A stretch of 64,000 bases of DNA from contig JAEVLN010000053.1 in the NCBI GenBank assembly GCA_018350325.1, positions 42,257-106,256 on the forward strand. The letters run 5' to 3'. The DNA comes from Globodera rostochiensis. Taxonomy: Eukaryota; Nematoda; Chromadorea; Rhabditida; Heteroderidae. Position 1 is the stretch's first letter, and the number at the start of each line of letters is the position of its first letter. Shown here in pieces: positions 9,354 through 20,459 of this stretch. Made by a program: the position numbers and the translations under genes. The notes under the pieces were generated by a model. It saw only the letters and a list, made by a program, of their open reading frames with translations, made no database searches and was not told the DNA's origin.

Positions 9354-10503
9354 GCGGAAGTTTGATTGACAGGTGAGAAGGGAAATTTTTGGTGCGCGGC
9401 AAAAGTTTGATTGACAGGTGCCCTAATGACCTTGAGGGATGGGGGAGGAAAAAGTTGAATTTTGGATTAGGCGCCAATACCCTTTTTACATTGAGAGCAC
9501 ATAGTATCGTTCACTGGTCCTTAAAAAAATATTTGTGAAGTAATTTTGTACAGAAAAATCTCCTCTTTCAAATGGTATATCGTTTGTAAAAAATAGATCA
9601 AAATTCATAGACTAGATAGGTTTTGTAGACCTCTTATCGATAGTACGGGTAACAAAAGAGAATTGCCTAATCATCATTAACAATCGCTGTCATCCTCATC
9701 ATAGTCGTTTTGTCATATTATTGTCATCTTTTGTCGGTTCATGCGTATGTTATATTTTGTCATACAGTTTGTCATAAATGTTCACCTTTTATCATGCCTT
9801 AGTCGTCCTTTGTCACCTATTTGTCATGCATAGTCATACTGTTTGTCATACTTTGTAATAATATGTCATACAATAGTCATAATTTTGTCATACCCGAGTC
9901 ATACTATGGCATCTCATCCTTCGACCTTCTTTATATGCCATTAATTAGTTTCCTTCACAACCCTCTGGCTCCTTTGGGTTGCGTGTTAATCCGCTAACCC
10001 CGCGATATTTTGGTTGGGACTGAAATGTCTCGCTTTTGGGATCAGGTAGAAGGCGGCACGATCAAAGGGCGGCGGTACCCGGACGCTTTTGGCGGGACGA
10101 TTCCAGCTTTTGGCCTGGTGGCGGTAAGTTCAAAGCCTCTGAGCCCTCCCATAGGTTTGGGTTTAATGTTGGTCAACGGACCCGGCCTGTCCAATAGGTT
10201 TGGGGTGGTGGCGGTAAGGTCAAAGACCCCGACCCCTCCAATAGGTTTTGACTTGGGGCGGCAAGATCAAAGGATTTGACCCCTCCAATAGGTTTTGGCT
10301 TTGGGCCGCATAATCATAAACGACCCGCGAGTTTTTAGACCCGCGAGGTTTGTTTGGGACTGAATTAACCGCTCGCTTTTGGGCGGTGAGTTGAAAGGGC
10401 TGGACCCCTTCAATAGGTTTGGGTTTGGGCGGCATGGTCAAAAACGACCCGCGAGTTTTTAGACCCGCGAGGTACCCGCGAGGTTTTGACGCTATATGCT
10501 GCT
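9354..10503 (-). repeat. Right terminal inverted repeat
   Basis: Reverse complement of 134-1285 with only scattered differences. It starts 39 bp after the TBP stop codon and ends in GCTGCT. It carries the mirrored TGACAAA iterons and the CTCGCGGGT block. Confidence 0.95.
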
Positions 10504-10665
10504 ACTATGTTTAAAAATTCCGGGTTCTTTCCATTTAAATCGGGACTCGGGAGTATGTTTTAAAATGCCGGGTTCTTTCCATTTAAATCGGGACTATGTT
10601 TTAAAATTCCGGGTTCTTTCCATTTAAATCGGGACTATGTTTTAAAATTCCGGGTTCTTCCCAAA
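10504..10665. repeat. Right TSD (10504-10509) and continuing 41-bp minisatellite
   Basis: ACTATG follows the right TIR, then about four further copies of the 41-bp unit in the same orientation as at 1-127. This shows the pre-insertion target was the array itself. Confidence 0.88.
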
Positions 10666-10711
10666 AAGATTTATTAACATTTTATATGTTTGTATTTTTA
10701 AATCTTGACTT

Positions 10712-11075
10712 ACTTTAAAATCCACCTACGGCTTCAAAAAATCCTAAATTAATGCTAAATACATTTCATATATGCCCATACAAATTAGGGACGAAGGACG
10801 ATTCGTTCCCCTCTGGCCAATTTTTTTCAACTTTTTCCATTATAACTTTTTTTCTAGCTAACAAATAAAACATTTTTGGTATCATTCTAAAGCAAACACT
10901 CAGTAGAAGCTATTAGCAAGCAAAAGCTAACCAATTGGTCAAATGGCAAAAAAGTTATAGCCATTCTGGCCACAAAAAAATAAAATTTTTAAAAGCTAAT
11001 TTGTAAGGTGTTTTAGTAATGCATTTGTAATTAATTTAGGATTTTTTGAAGCCGTATGATGTGGATTTTGAATTT
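10712..11075. mobile_element. MITE-like foldback element (about 360 bp)
   Basis: Imperfect inverted repeats of about 60-70 bp: AAATCC.CAC..TACGGCTTC then AAAAAATCCTAAATTAAT at the left, and the complement at 11010-11075. No ORF. A clean target duplication was not identified. Confidence 0.6.
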
Positions 11076-11104
11076 TTAAAAGACAAGATTAAAAAATCCC
11101 GTCA

Positions 11105-11525
11105 TTTTCAAAAATTCTAAAAATCTCAAAATCAAAAAATTTGGATTAAAACTGATCATTTTACAGAATGGTCAAAAATGGCCAAAATTGTATTTTTGTA
11201 TTTTTGAATATAAATTATATAAATTTTGAATTGGCTCGACGAGCTGATTTCACAAATGTCAAAATCAAAAAATTTGGATCAAAACTGATCATTTTACAGA
11301 ATTGTTAAAAGCGGGCTGGCCAAACAACAGAATGGCCCAAATCACAGAAAATACATTTTGGAACAAATGATATATATTTAAATTGTCTCGACGAGCTGAA
11401 TCCAAAAATCTCAAAATCAAAAAATTTGGATCAAAACTGATCATTTTACAGAATGGTCAAAAATGGCCAAAATTGTATTTTTGTGTTTTCGAATATAAAT
11501 TATATAAATTTTGAATTGGCTCGAC
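11105..11525. repeat. AT-rich tandem repeat (three units)
   Basis: AAAATTTGGATCAAAACTGA followed by TCATTTTACAGAATGGTCAA recurs three times at about 11138, 11272 and 11420, with ATAAATTATATAAATTTTGAATTGGCTCGACG-like tails (described by position). No coding potential. The stretch 11526-11875 is AT-rich and shows nothing recognisable. Confidence 0.7.
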
Positions 11526-11875
11526 CTCGGTTGAGTCTCAATTCGAATTAATTAATAGTAACTGATGCAAAAGAATTCACGGATTGGTGGAATGTCATCA
11601 AATCAAAAAAATCACATGGAACGCACCTTCTATGTTATTAAATGTTTAATTTCAACCTAACTATGAGTAAAAAATATAAATTTTAAAAATGCCAAAAACA
11701 ACCTGGGTTAAAGTGACTATAGTTAAAGTATTTTTTTAAATTATAAATCCAAATCGTATATATGATAAAAAATTTAAATATAATTGATTGTGACAACACA
11801 ATAAGATAATATTTCAAAAGCTGTACTCAATGACAAAAAAAGGTAAACAAAAAACTTTAACGTATTATTTTTGAA

Positions 11876-12568
11876 TAAATAGTGTGTTATAAAGAGAGAG
11901 TCAGGCGGAGAGAGTAATTTGGACAACAACGCACCCCATCTAAAAATTGTTTTAGTTTACTTTTTGAACATTTTATTTTTGAATAAATAGTGTGCTAAAA
12001 AGAGAGAGTCAGGCGGAGAGAGTAATTTGGACAACAACGCACACCATCTAAAAATTGTTTTAGTTTACTTTTTGAACATTTTATTTTTGAATAAATAGTG
12101 TGTTATAAAGAGAGAGTCAGGCGGAGAGAGTAATTTGGACAACAACGCACCCCATCTAAAAATTGTTTTAGTTTACTTTTTGAACATTTTATTTTTGAAT
12201 AAATAGTGTGCTAAAAAGAGAGAGTCAGGCGGAGAGAGTAATTTGGACAACAACGCACCCCATCTAAAAATTGTTTTAGTTTACTTTTTGAACATTTTAT
12301 TTTTGAATAAATAGTGTGTTATAAAGAGAGAGTCAGGCGGAGAGAGTAATTTGGACAACAACGCACCCCATCTAAAAACTGTTTTAGTTTACTTTTTGAG
12401 CATTTTATTTTTTGAATAAATAGTGTGCTAAAAAGAGAGAGTCAGGCGGAGAGAGTAATTTCGACAACAACGCACCCCATCTAAAAATTGTTTTAGTTTA
12501 CTTTTTGAACATTTTATTTTTGAATAAATAGTGTGTTATAAAGAGAGAGTCAGGCGGAGAGAGTAATT
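11876..12568 (+). repeat. 108-bp satellite array with 216-bp higher-order period
   Basis: Seven units (starts near 11881, 11989, 12097, 12205, 12313, 12422, 12530). Each holds AAAGAGAGAGTCAGGCGGAG, GTAATTTGGACAACAACGCA and CCCATCTAAAAATTGTTTTA. Units alternate between GTGTGTTATAAAG and GTGTGCTAAAAAG, giving a dimeric 216-bp period. Related arrays occur at about 32020-32460, 37685-38165 and 42145-42950. Confidence 0.92.
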
Positions 12569-12572
12569 TGGA

Positions 12573-13214
12573 ATGTTTTTTAAAAAATTTCTTGGTTTAG
12601 GAAAGTCAGCCGAACACCGAGGCGGACGAGTCGCCGCATCAAGTCTGGAGAGTACGGGGAGCCGCGATGATTTGGAGGAGGTTGTTTGCCGGTTTTATTT
12701 TTGTTTTTATAGAAATTTTTGACTGAAAATTAGGTGAGTTTTCCTATAGGTTTTTAGGGGAGTAGAATCCGAATCTGACATTCCCCGGCCCAAATTCGAA
12801 CAATTTTTCAAAAATTTGCAGGCGGACTCGTGGAAACGCAACGCAGTTCTTCTAGCATTGATTTGGGGGGCGCTGTTCATCAGCAGTCCCTCTTCTGTCG
12901 TGCAATGCGGACGAAGCGGAGGAGGAAGAGGCAAGGGCAGCGGCAGTTCGAACACGAGCGGCGGCCGAGGAGGAGGTGGAAGCAGTGGAGGCGGCAGTCG
13001 CCAGCGCGGTGGCGGTTCTGGGCGCGGAGGGCGGGATGCAGCAGGGCGCGGAGGGCGGGGTGGAGGGCGCCGACCTGCGCCGGTGAACAATGCCGATGAG
13101 GAGGAGGAGGAGGTAGATCAATTTTTGTTCTTACGGAGTCGGACGGTGGAGGGAGGGGGTCTTTTGTTTTTAAATTGTGCATGTGCGATTTTGTTGTTAT
13201 GGATTCGGGGTTAA
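12573..13214 (+). CDS. Putative single-pass membrane protein with Gly/Arg-rich domain
   Basis: Exon 1 is 12573-12680 and exon 2 starts at 12822 after TTTGCAG; the frame is kept (phase 0). The joined protein would have a short polar N-terminus, one hydrophobic segment (NAVLLALIWGALFISS), then a long Gly/Ser/Arg-rich stretch with GGRGGGG and RGG-like repeats and an Asp/Glu run. A further donor (GAG/GTAGATC at about 13112) suggests more exons. The stop at 13212 holds only if that intron is not used. The GC-rich, low-complexity coding sequence is unlike its surroundings. The gene begins 5 bp after the last satellite unit, so its promoter would be the satellite. Family not recognised; gene status moderately supported. 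Confidence 0.5.
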
Positions 13215-13362
13215 TTTTTATTTAAAATCGTGCAAAATAAAGGATCGTGTTGTTACTTGGCTCAGAGCCAATTTTAAACTATTTAAGGGGTTGGATAATT
13301 TTTGTTTACAAATCATTGCTCGAGGCTTACATGGCCATTATTTGTTGTACTCCAACAAATTT

Positions 13363-13633
13363 AAATTTGCACAACTTTTTTGGTTTGGTCGTTATAGGGT
13401 GTGAAAAGTAAAAGGCCCTACCGTGTTTGACCACTCATTAGTCGTCCCCCGATCCCCGTCCACCCATCAAAATCGCTGTACAGCGGTCAAATAACACCTC
13501 TTCCCGACCTATAACACAAATTCGCATTATTGCGGCCAAAATTCCGCGGGGAGCGGCTTTGTGTGGTCAAGTACGGTAGGGACTTTTGCTTTTCACACTC
13601 TATAACGACCAAAACCAAAAGTTGTACAAATTT
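13363..13633. mobile_element. Non-autonomous MITE with 72-bp inverted repeats
   Basis: Arms 13363-13434 and 13562-13633 are inverted copies containing GTCGTTATAG, GTGTGAAAAG, AAAAGGCCCTACCGT / ACGGTAGGGACTTTT. The internal part (13435-13561) is unrelated and has no ORF. No clear target duplication seen. Confidence 0.75.
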
Positions 13634-14239
13634 ATGATTGTTGAAAAAAACATGTGATAGAGACACATAAATTGGGGTTTTCTTTGATTCGGACTCGTAT
13701 GTATTTTTTAAAGTTTATAATTAAACTGGGTTTTTTATTGATTGTGCCAAAGGTCAGAAACCCATACTTATATTTTTTTGTTGATTTTTAATATTTTAAT
13801 TTTATTCCCAGAAATTTTTTCGTGTTTTATTTTTATGCACAATATTTCGAGTAATATAACACCCCCTTCCAAACAAGTTTTACCCGATCCGTCAAACACG
13901 GGCACTCTCGCTTTCATATACTCTATATTAAAGTTGTGCGAGTAATTACATCTTTATGCAAATCTGCCGTACCCCTCCCCCAATTTCACCTATTGCGGAA
14001 ATCCTTGTAATAGTCGACCGTTCTACAATAAAACCCCAGTTTTAAGCTATAACGCAATTCCCCCACACGATTAAAAACCAGTAGTTAGTAAATAAATGAA
14101 AACATGGAAAGTAAATGTTGATTAAAAATGCAAGAAATACATAAAGTATGAATAAAACAGAAAGAGTAATTAATTTAAATATATAAAGACGGTAACGGGG
14201 GAATCGGTCTGTCCGGCATGGCATTCCTTCCTTTTTCTG
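13634..14239. other. AT-rich intergenic stretch
   Basis: No gene, array or foldback recognised. Short ORFs here lack domain features. Confidence 0.4.
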
Positions 14240-14560
14240 TATCAAATTAACTCCCTCCTCAATCATCAGTAATATTAAGGCTCGTTTGCAGTCACTTTGG
14301 CTTCCAAAATGATTGAGCCATTCTTCGCGTCGTACCATCCGTTGTTCGGATCAATCAAACGCTAAATATTCTTATTTGGTTAAAAGTATAGCACGGACGA
14401 ACGAGATTCTCCGTACTTAAGCTTAATCAAAAAGTTGTTTCAGAAAGCTTCACAACTCAAATGACACCACTCGCCTCCTTTTCGCCTCCTTCCCCCACCA
14501 AAAGTGCACGTCCACCCAATTACCCGCGCTCAGCAAATGCTTCATCCGACCCACCAAATC
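14240..14560 (-). pseudogene. BTB/MATH gene remnant
   Basis: Two exon relics on minus. At 14470-14560 the BTB start reads GRMKHLLSAGNWVDVHFWW, closely matching exon 1 of the gene at 17545 (GRIKHLLDTGNGADVHFLV). At 14285-14350 a MATH-domain fragment (NNGWYDAKN) matches the one at 25360-25410. All middle exons are missing and the frames do not join, so this is a deletion-bearing pseudogene. The exon ends in GAG/GCGAGT, the same GC donor as its relatives. Confidence 0.7.
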
Positions 14561-15009
14561 GGACAAGTCACAATTTAATAGAAAATTAAGTTTATAAATT
14601 ATAAACACAGGTGTAGGACTCCGCCCGATATTCATATTTCACCTTTTACATTTCGCCAAGTGGACCTTTTAACCCATTTTTTAGTGTTGCTGTTCCCTCT
14701 CTCATCGGGTTTTTTTAATCTCTTCACATCGTTTTCTTATCCTATCGCTTCACTGGCGTTGGAGACTTTTGTTTTTGAGTCCAATTTCCTTCTTTCGCCA
14801 CATATATTTTATGAAGTCGTTTAAGACATCATAACTTTAATCTATTTGTATAACTAAACTAAGCAGTAAATTTAAGTTTTAATTATGATTAGAAACCCAC
14901 GAAAAAGTTTTCAACTTTACTGTATGCTTTTTCTACTCATTTAGAGCTTTCCATAGGTATAAGGTTTAACTGATTTAGTGCGGTTTGAATAAAGTTATAA
15001 TGTCTAAAA

Positions 15010-15245
15010 TTACTTCAAAATATATGTGGTGAATTTACGAAACGCCCATAGTGGCAGTGCTACTGCATCTCCGTAGAGTTGCAGGTTGTCGTTGGGAATT
15101 AGGTGGGGCAAGCCCGGGTTTCCGATAAGACTCAGGAACTTCAGGTCCGGACACGTGCGCTTCAGATACTGCAGAAGTAGATTGAACAGAAGCAAAAAAA
15201 GAAATGTTCGAGCAGTTCAACCAACTGGAATTCCTTACAGTCAAG
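15010..15245 (-). pseudogene. Leucine-rich-repeat protein fragment
   Basis: About 60 residues with an LRR signature (LLLQYLKRTCPDLKFLSLIG, then NPGLPHLI) followed by the capping-type segment common in short LRR proteins. Upstream, another frame reads CKEFQLVELLEHF, so the frame is broken or an intron intervenes. No further LRR exons seen on either side. Confidence 0.55.
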
Positions 15246-15944
15246 TCTCAAATTCCACCACGGTTTAATAATTATTTATTGAAGAAAAAGATCAAAAAGG
15301 TTTGATATTGATCAAATCTTTAATTGAGGTTCTCGATGGGTCGACCAATGTTTGCCAAGATTTATCATAAGATCTACCACCCGAGAACACGCCACGCCTG
15401 TGCCAATATTAATTTATTTTCAAGAACGTGATCAGACATTTCTCATTAACTATATTTAATGCCGGCCACACATATCGATCGGCGGCCGAAAGCTTTGAAT
15501 TGCACTTAATGAGGTCGAGAGCCGTATTATAAAGTGCATATTTTTGTTTTACAAAATCTAATTCTAAGTTAAGCATTTCATAGTGGGCGGTAGCAAAAAA
15601 TTCATTTTAAAACAAAAGAAAATTGCCGAAGTGAAACATAATTAATTATGATCATTGATCATCAGAAAAAATGGTGGATAAATCGTTCGGCACAATGCCA
15701 ATCACAATTGATTGATTTGTTGCCGCGCCTCCAGTCCACCCTCACTTATCGCCACAGGCATCTTTCACACCCTAAACACATGGTTTCAGACAATAACACT
15801 TTACGGATTCGTCCGTTAGGCTTAGAGAAGAGTCGACGGGTCCTTTTTTTCTAAACAAAAATTCTAGAACCTTTTTTGGTATTTTTTGATTTTTATCACC
15901 TATTTTGAGGGTTTTTAGAGGCCTTTTTTGGCATTTTTTGGTTT

Positions 15945-16153
15945 TTATTTGACTAAAGACCCTTGCCCTAATAATGGGCATTCTTCACCAACCGCAGAGA
16001 CCGCTGCGCCAACGGCAGCTCCAATCGGAACGGCCGCCGGGCCAACCACCAATGCCGCAGTTGCCCCCACAGCCGCTCCAATAATCTGCAAATTTAATAT
16101 GGAAATTATTGCTTCTGTTTTTTTCATTTTTCTTTTACCTCTCCGATGCCCAT
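15945..16153 (-). CDS. Small Ala/Gly-rich hydrophobic protein, two exons
   Basis: Exon 1 is 16153-16139 (MGIGE) and exon 2 is 16085-15945, with a 53-bp GT-AG intron in phase 0. The product is about 51 residues, mostly one glycine-zipper-like hydrophobic stretch (GAAVGATAALVVGPAA, PIGAAVGAAVSAVG) and a polar tail. An acceptor-like CACTTAG lies 28 bp upstream of the ATG, so this may be the 3' end of a larger gene. Membrane insertion is likely from composition; family not recognised. Confidence 0.45.
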
Positions 16154-17544
16154 TGTTAATGTTGTTAATTGCCGGCTAAGTGGTAAGTATAAAAACGCTT
16201 TTTTCGAATGTCGTTAATGGAAAATCTGAATGCTTCAACTGTTTTACAACCGGTAACTGAAAAAATATGTACAACAACATCACTATTTTACAAAACCAAA
16301 ACAACACAGTGATGGCATATGTACATATATTTAACACACCCCTACAAATATGCATTCGTTTACTTACAACACAAACAAAGAGAGAGGGTTGTTAATGAGA
16401 GCCAACAAATTTACGGTGGGTTGGTCAAGGTGGGTGGGAACAGACGAAAGGACAACAGTCTCTCTTTACGGCTCAAAATTCGACCCCTTAAATTGAGTTT
16501 GGAGAAAATTATTTGAGTGTACTTGGATTTCGTAAAATTGGCCCGTTTGTACTTGGACTCAACATTTTTGTACTTGAACATAGCCTTAACAAGATGGAGC
16601 CTTAACAAGATGGAAACCCCCCTGATATAATATATATATAAATAAAAATGGAAAGACACATTAACCAATTAGCGAATGTTCTGGAAAATTATTTTATGCT
16701 AAAAATTAGCTAGCAGTGTTTTGCTGTCCCAAGAATTTTGAACCTGTTCCGGTTCTATTCTAAAATCTTAGAACAGCCTACAATCATGGTCATATGTTTA
16801 GTCGCAATTTATTAATATTTTATTCCAGAAGGCTTTAAAAATCTAAAAAATGCATGCTAAATATAATCTTTGATGCTATCAAAAAAAGTACTTGGACTAA
16901 ATTGTTTTTCTGTTTCCTATTTATTAAAAAAGGCTTAAAAATTTAAAATAATGTTTTATTAGGCATTTATCTATTTCTCATAAGCGCCAAACTAAATTTC
17001 CAATTTTACTGTGAAAGCACCCTTAGCTCATCGGAGAAAAGCGTTAGAGCTTAGCGGTTTTTTGGGTTTTGTAGCGAATTTTGTGGGCTATTCATCCCTC
17101 AAATTGATTTTTCCAGAAAAATTTTCTTTATTTATGGCTGATTTTGCTGGTGATTTGATTCCGCGTGAAAATTTTGCCAAAAATTGTCGAATTCGGGGTT
17201 TAAAATCGGCCAAAACAGAATTTTTGCCCCACTTTTTGAATATTTCTACTTCTTCCACCGAATTGGGGACGTTCCGTCGCCCAACACTGCTATTTTGCTT
17301 CTCTTACCTCCCGTTTCCTTTCTTTCTCTCATCATCGATCGATTTATTGATTATAACGTTTTCAACACACAAAAACTTTCCCTTCGTTTGTTCATTTTCA
17401 TTCGTTCTCTTTCGCCGTCGACCCGTTTTCTGATAGCTTTTTAGATTGCTTGCTTTTGCACATTTTCATTTTTAATTGCATTTCTGCGGGCAAAAGATTA
17501 ATTTATATTTTTTCCAGACGCCTTTAAAAATATAATTTTGTAAA
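16154..17544. other. Intergenic / 5' region of the BTB-BACK-SPRY gene
   Basis: AT-rich, with a short (TA)n tract near 16626. A long open frame at 17011-17433 lacks an ATG start, domains and sensible splice sites and is not accepted. No other feature recognised. Confidence 0.4.
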
Positions 17545-20459
17545 ATGCCAAAAGCAATTTCTTCGGTCGGCCGTATTAAGCATTTGCTGGACACGGGCAA
17601 TGGGGCGGACGTTCACTTTTTGGTGGGGGGAGGAGACGAAAAGGAGGCGAGTTTAGAAAAATAGTGAAACATTTACTTTTATTAATAATATTTAAATTAC
17701 TTAAATTAATTATATTTCAATTTTTTAATTTTCTTAAGCTTCTGTCAGCACATAAACTGATTCTGTCGGCGGCCTCTGACGTTTTTGAGGCGATGTTCCC
17801 TTTTGATGCCCGAAATGCCGGTAAGCTGAGAAAATAATTTAAAAAATTTTTAATAACGAATTTTTTAGACCATTCGGAAGAGACTAAACCCGTGGAGGTG
17901 CCGGACGTGGAGGTGGGGGCGTTCAAGGCGATGCTCAGCTTCATTTATTCGGACGATTTGAGCGGGCTGAACGGGGACAATGCAATCGCTGTGCTTTACG
18001 CGGGTCAGAAAATTTTTATGCATTTTTTACATTTTTTAATTTAAGCTAAAAAATACGATCTTCCTGAACTTGTCAATTTGTGTTTGAATTTTCCCATACC
18101 GGAGCTGAGCAATGTTTTTATCGCTTTTGCCCAGACTCGCTTTCTTGGAGAAGAGGTGGGGGGGGGGGGGGAATTATAATTGATTTTTAATGCTAAATAA
18201 ATTTTATTGTCTTTTTTAAACAATTATATTTTATTTTATTTATTTTGGGACTTTGCTCGCCGGTGTTTGGGTTACATCGATGTGAATGCGGACGCTTTGA
18301 TCCTCTCGGAAGAGTTTTTGCAAATTGATCAAAAATTATTGTGCGAGATTCTGGCCCGTGACGAACTGTGCATCAGCGAAGAAATTGCAATTTGGAATGC
18401 CGTAAATTTATAAAAAATATAAAATAAATTAAAATGATTTTAATTTCTTTTAATTCCTTTAAAATAATTAGGCACTTTGTTGGGCGGACGAAAAATGCCG
18501 TCAAAATGGGAAAAAATGTTCGGCGGGATACAGACGTGAAATGCTCGGTCCGGCACTTTTCAAAATTCGTTTTTCGCTCATCCATCAAAAGGATTTTACT
18601 GAGAATATTGGTATCATGGACAGTTAGAATTTTAAAGTACCAAATCTACCAAAATTTGGTTAAATTTTGCTTTTGACAGTTCTGTCCGGAGTGTTGACAC
18701 GGGACGAGATCATCAGCGTTTATGTGTACCATTCTCATCCGAACGCCGATCTGCCCGAGCTTTACCAGCTACAATTCCCAACTAATGTGCGTGCTTTTAC
18801 AGCAGGTGGTAACCGTATTCTCGAATCCGGTTAGGTCAAAATTCTCGAAACCGCTTTTTAATATACATTTTTCATAGCCAAATCAAAAAGTACCACTTTT
18901 TATGCGAAGGAAATGGTATTTAATATTTTGAAATAAATTATATTTTCATAGGACTAACCCTTCAAAATCGATGGGATTCCGGTGCATGTCACTTGGGCCT
19001 CACGCTCATTGAGCCCGATCGATTGATTGTCCATGGAGAGAGAGGGGGTAAATATTATTCGGTTAAAGTGATTTGATTAAAAAGTTTATGAAAAGAGTTT
19101 TAAATTCTTTTGAGAGTGGAGCTCTGTCCTCGCTAAACGGCCAATTCTAAAAAAAGATTTGGGCATTTTCTACTACGAAGTGACCATCTTGGAGAAAGGA
19201 AAGTAAGTTAAATAAATAAGTTGAACTTCGAAATGCTTTAGAAGCATTTTCCTTTAAAATTATATTTAGCAATGTTTTCATTGGACTTGCGATCAGACAA
19301 ATGCCATTGAACCTTGAAGGCACTTACGCATATCAAAGCAATGGCATTTTTTGGGGTCACGCGGTTGAGGAATATTCCCACTCGAATGGACCAGGGATGT
19401 GCTCTGGTCGACTTTTTAAAAACCAGAAATCAGAATTCTGGTTGCATAAAAAAAAAATCAGAAAACAGAATTCTGGTCCCCCTTTTAAAAATCAGAAAAC
19501 AGAATTCTGGTGCCCAAAACGACCAGAAATTCTGGTAAATCAGAAAACCAGAACAGAAATTTTTAAAAATTTTTTTTAACGAATGCAATTTTTCCAAAAA
19601 AGTTCAATTTTCAGTCAATTTTTTAGATTTTTTAACTAGAAAAATTTTCTCGATTTTTAAATTTTTCAAAAATGCAAATTTTTTGCGAATTCTGCTTCTT
19701 TTGGGGGCGCGGGCGGGTCGGCGGTGCCGATAGGCGCCTGAATTTTTGACTTGATTTGTTAACAGATTTTCAACGAAAACTTAAAAAAATCGGCACGTTT
19801 TTTAATGTTTTTTAGAAATAGGAGGGAGTCGGCGGTGCCGATAGGCGCCGCCGGGAAAATTTTTTGATTTTTGATGACAATTTGTTAAGAAAATTGGCCC
19901 AAGAATGAATAATTTTGCAAAAATGGCTATTTATAAATGATGTTGTATATAAAAATTTTAACTTGTGAATTTCTGGTTTTTTTCTGGTTTTTTCTCTAAA
20001 AAACCAGAAACCAGAAATCAAAATTCTGGTTGCAAAAAAAAAACCAGAAACCAGAAATCAGAATTCTGGTGCCCAAAATCACCAGAAATTCTGATAAATC
20101 AGAAAATCAGAACAGAGCACATCCCTGGAATGGACGTTCGTACATCATTGGAAAGCCTTCTTTTGGCGTTGGTGACGTCATCAGATGCGGCGTCAATTTG
20201 GCGTCCCGCCAAATTATTTACACAAAAAAGGGACAGCGTTTGGGTGAGAAAGAAAAAAATTTTTAAAAATTATTTGCAATTTCAATTTTAAATTATTTAC
20301 TTAACTATTTCCTTGCGTTATTTTGCAGAAACTGCCGGTTTGTTCGTCAATTTTGGCACCGATTTGTTTCCATGCGTTACGTTGTATGAATCTGGCGCCA
20401 AAATTGAAGCGAATTTTGGCCCGAAGTTCAAATTCAACATTGCCGCCGATGGCATTTAG
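17545..20459 (+). pseudogene. BTB-BACK-SPRY gene interrupted by a transposon
   Basis: Exons: 17545-17646, 17739-17820, 17869-18003, 18046-18155, 18249-18401, 18472-18610, about 18679-18810, about 18953-19049, 19114-19202, 19270-20243 (interrupted), 20328-20459. They encode BTB (LLDTGNGADVHFLVGG, LLSAHKLILSAASDVFEAMF), BACK (DFARRCLGYIDVNADALI, WADEKCRQNG) and SPRY ([41 protein letters not shown]). Such proteins act as substrate adaptors of cullin-3 ubiquitin ligases. Exon 1 ends with a GC donor. The acceptor before 18249 reads TTTTGG instead of AG, and a 736-bp hAT-like element splits the SPRY exon. Apart from these, frames are largely kept, so inactivation looks recent. Confidence 0.85.
19392..20127. 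mobile_element. hAT-like non-autonomous transposon in the SPRY exon
   Basis: Terminal inverted repeats CAGGGATGTGCTCTG / CAGAGCACATCCCTG and an 8-bp duplication GAATGGAC (19384-19391 and 20128-20135), both typical of the hAT superfamily. Removing the element and one duplication copy restores an uninterrupted SPRY exon. The inside has many AACCAGAAATCAGAATTCTGG units in both ends and two GGCGGTGCCGATAGGCGCC hairpins. No transposase. Confidence 0.93.

Larger units (their letters stand above)
134..10503. mobile_element. Polinton/Maverick-like DNA element with PolB, TBP and PAZ genes
   Basis: A 10,370-bp element bounded by inverted repeats of about 1.15 kb and a 6-bp duplication. It begins with AG, as Polintons do. 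Gene content: two overlapping small ORFs (1909-3134), an L1-PAZ-like gene (3531-3876) and a TBP homologue (8776-9315) on plus, and a seven-exon protein-primed DNA polymerase B (3981-8254) on minus. I looked for integrase, FtsK-like ATPase, cysteine protease and capsid genes and saw none. Polintons are usually 15-20 kb and carry all of these. It is therefore either a compact derivative mobilised in trans or a distinct lineage. Confidence 0.9.

Noticed and set aside
134..10503. Integrase, packaging ATPase, protease or capsid genes
   Set aside because: Looked for DDE, Walker and jelly-roll-sized ORFs on both strands; remaining space is too small or closed.
12707..13182. Pro-rich and Arg-rich ORFs around the Gly-rich exon
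   Set aside because: Other-frame readings of one GC-rich low-complexity stretch.
17011..17433. 140-codon ORF upstream of the BTB-BACK-SPRY gene
   Set aside because: Starts at a non-ATG codon; no domain; composition like the flanking non-coding DNA.
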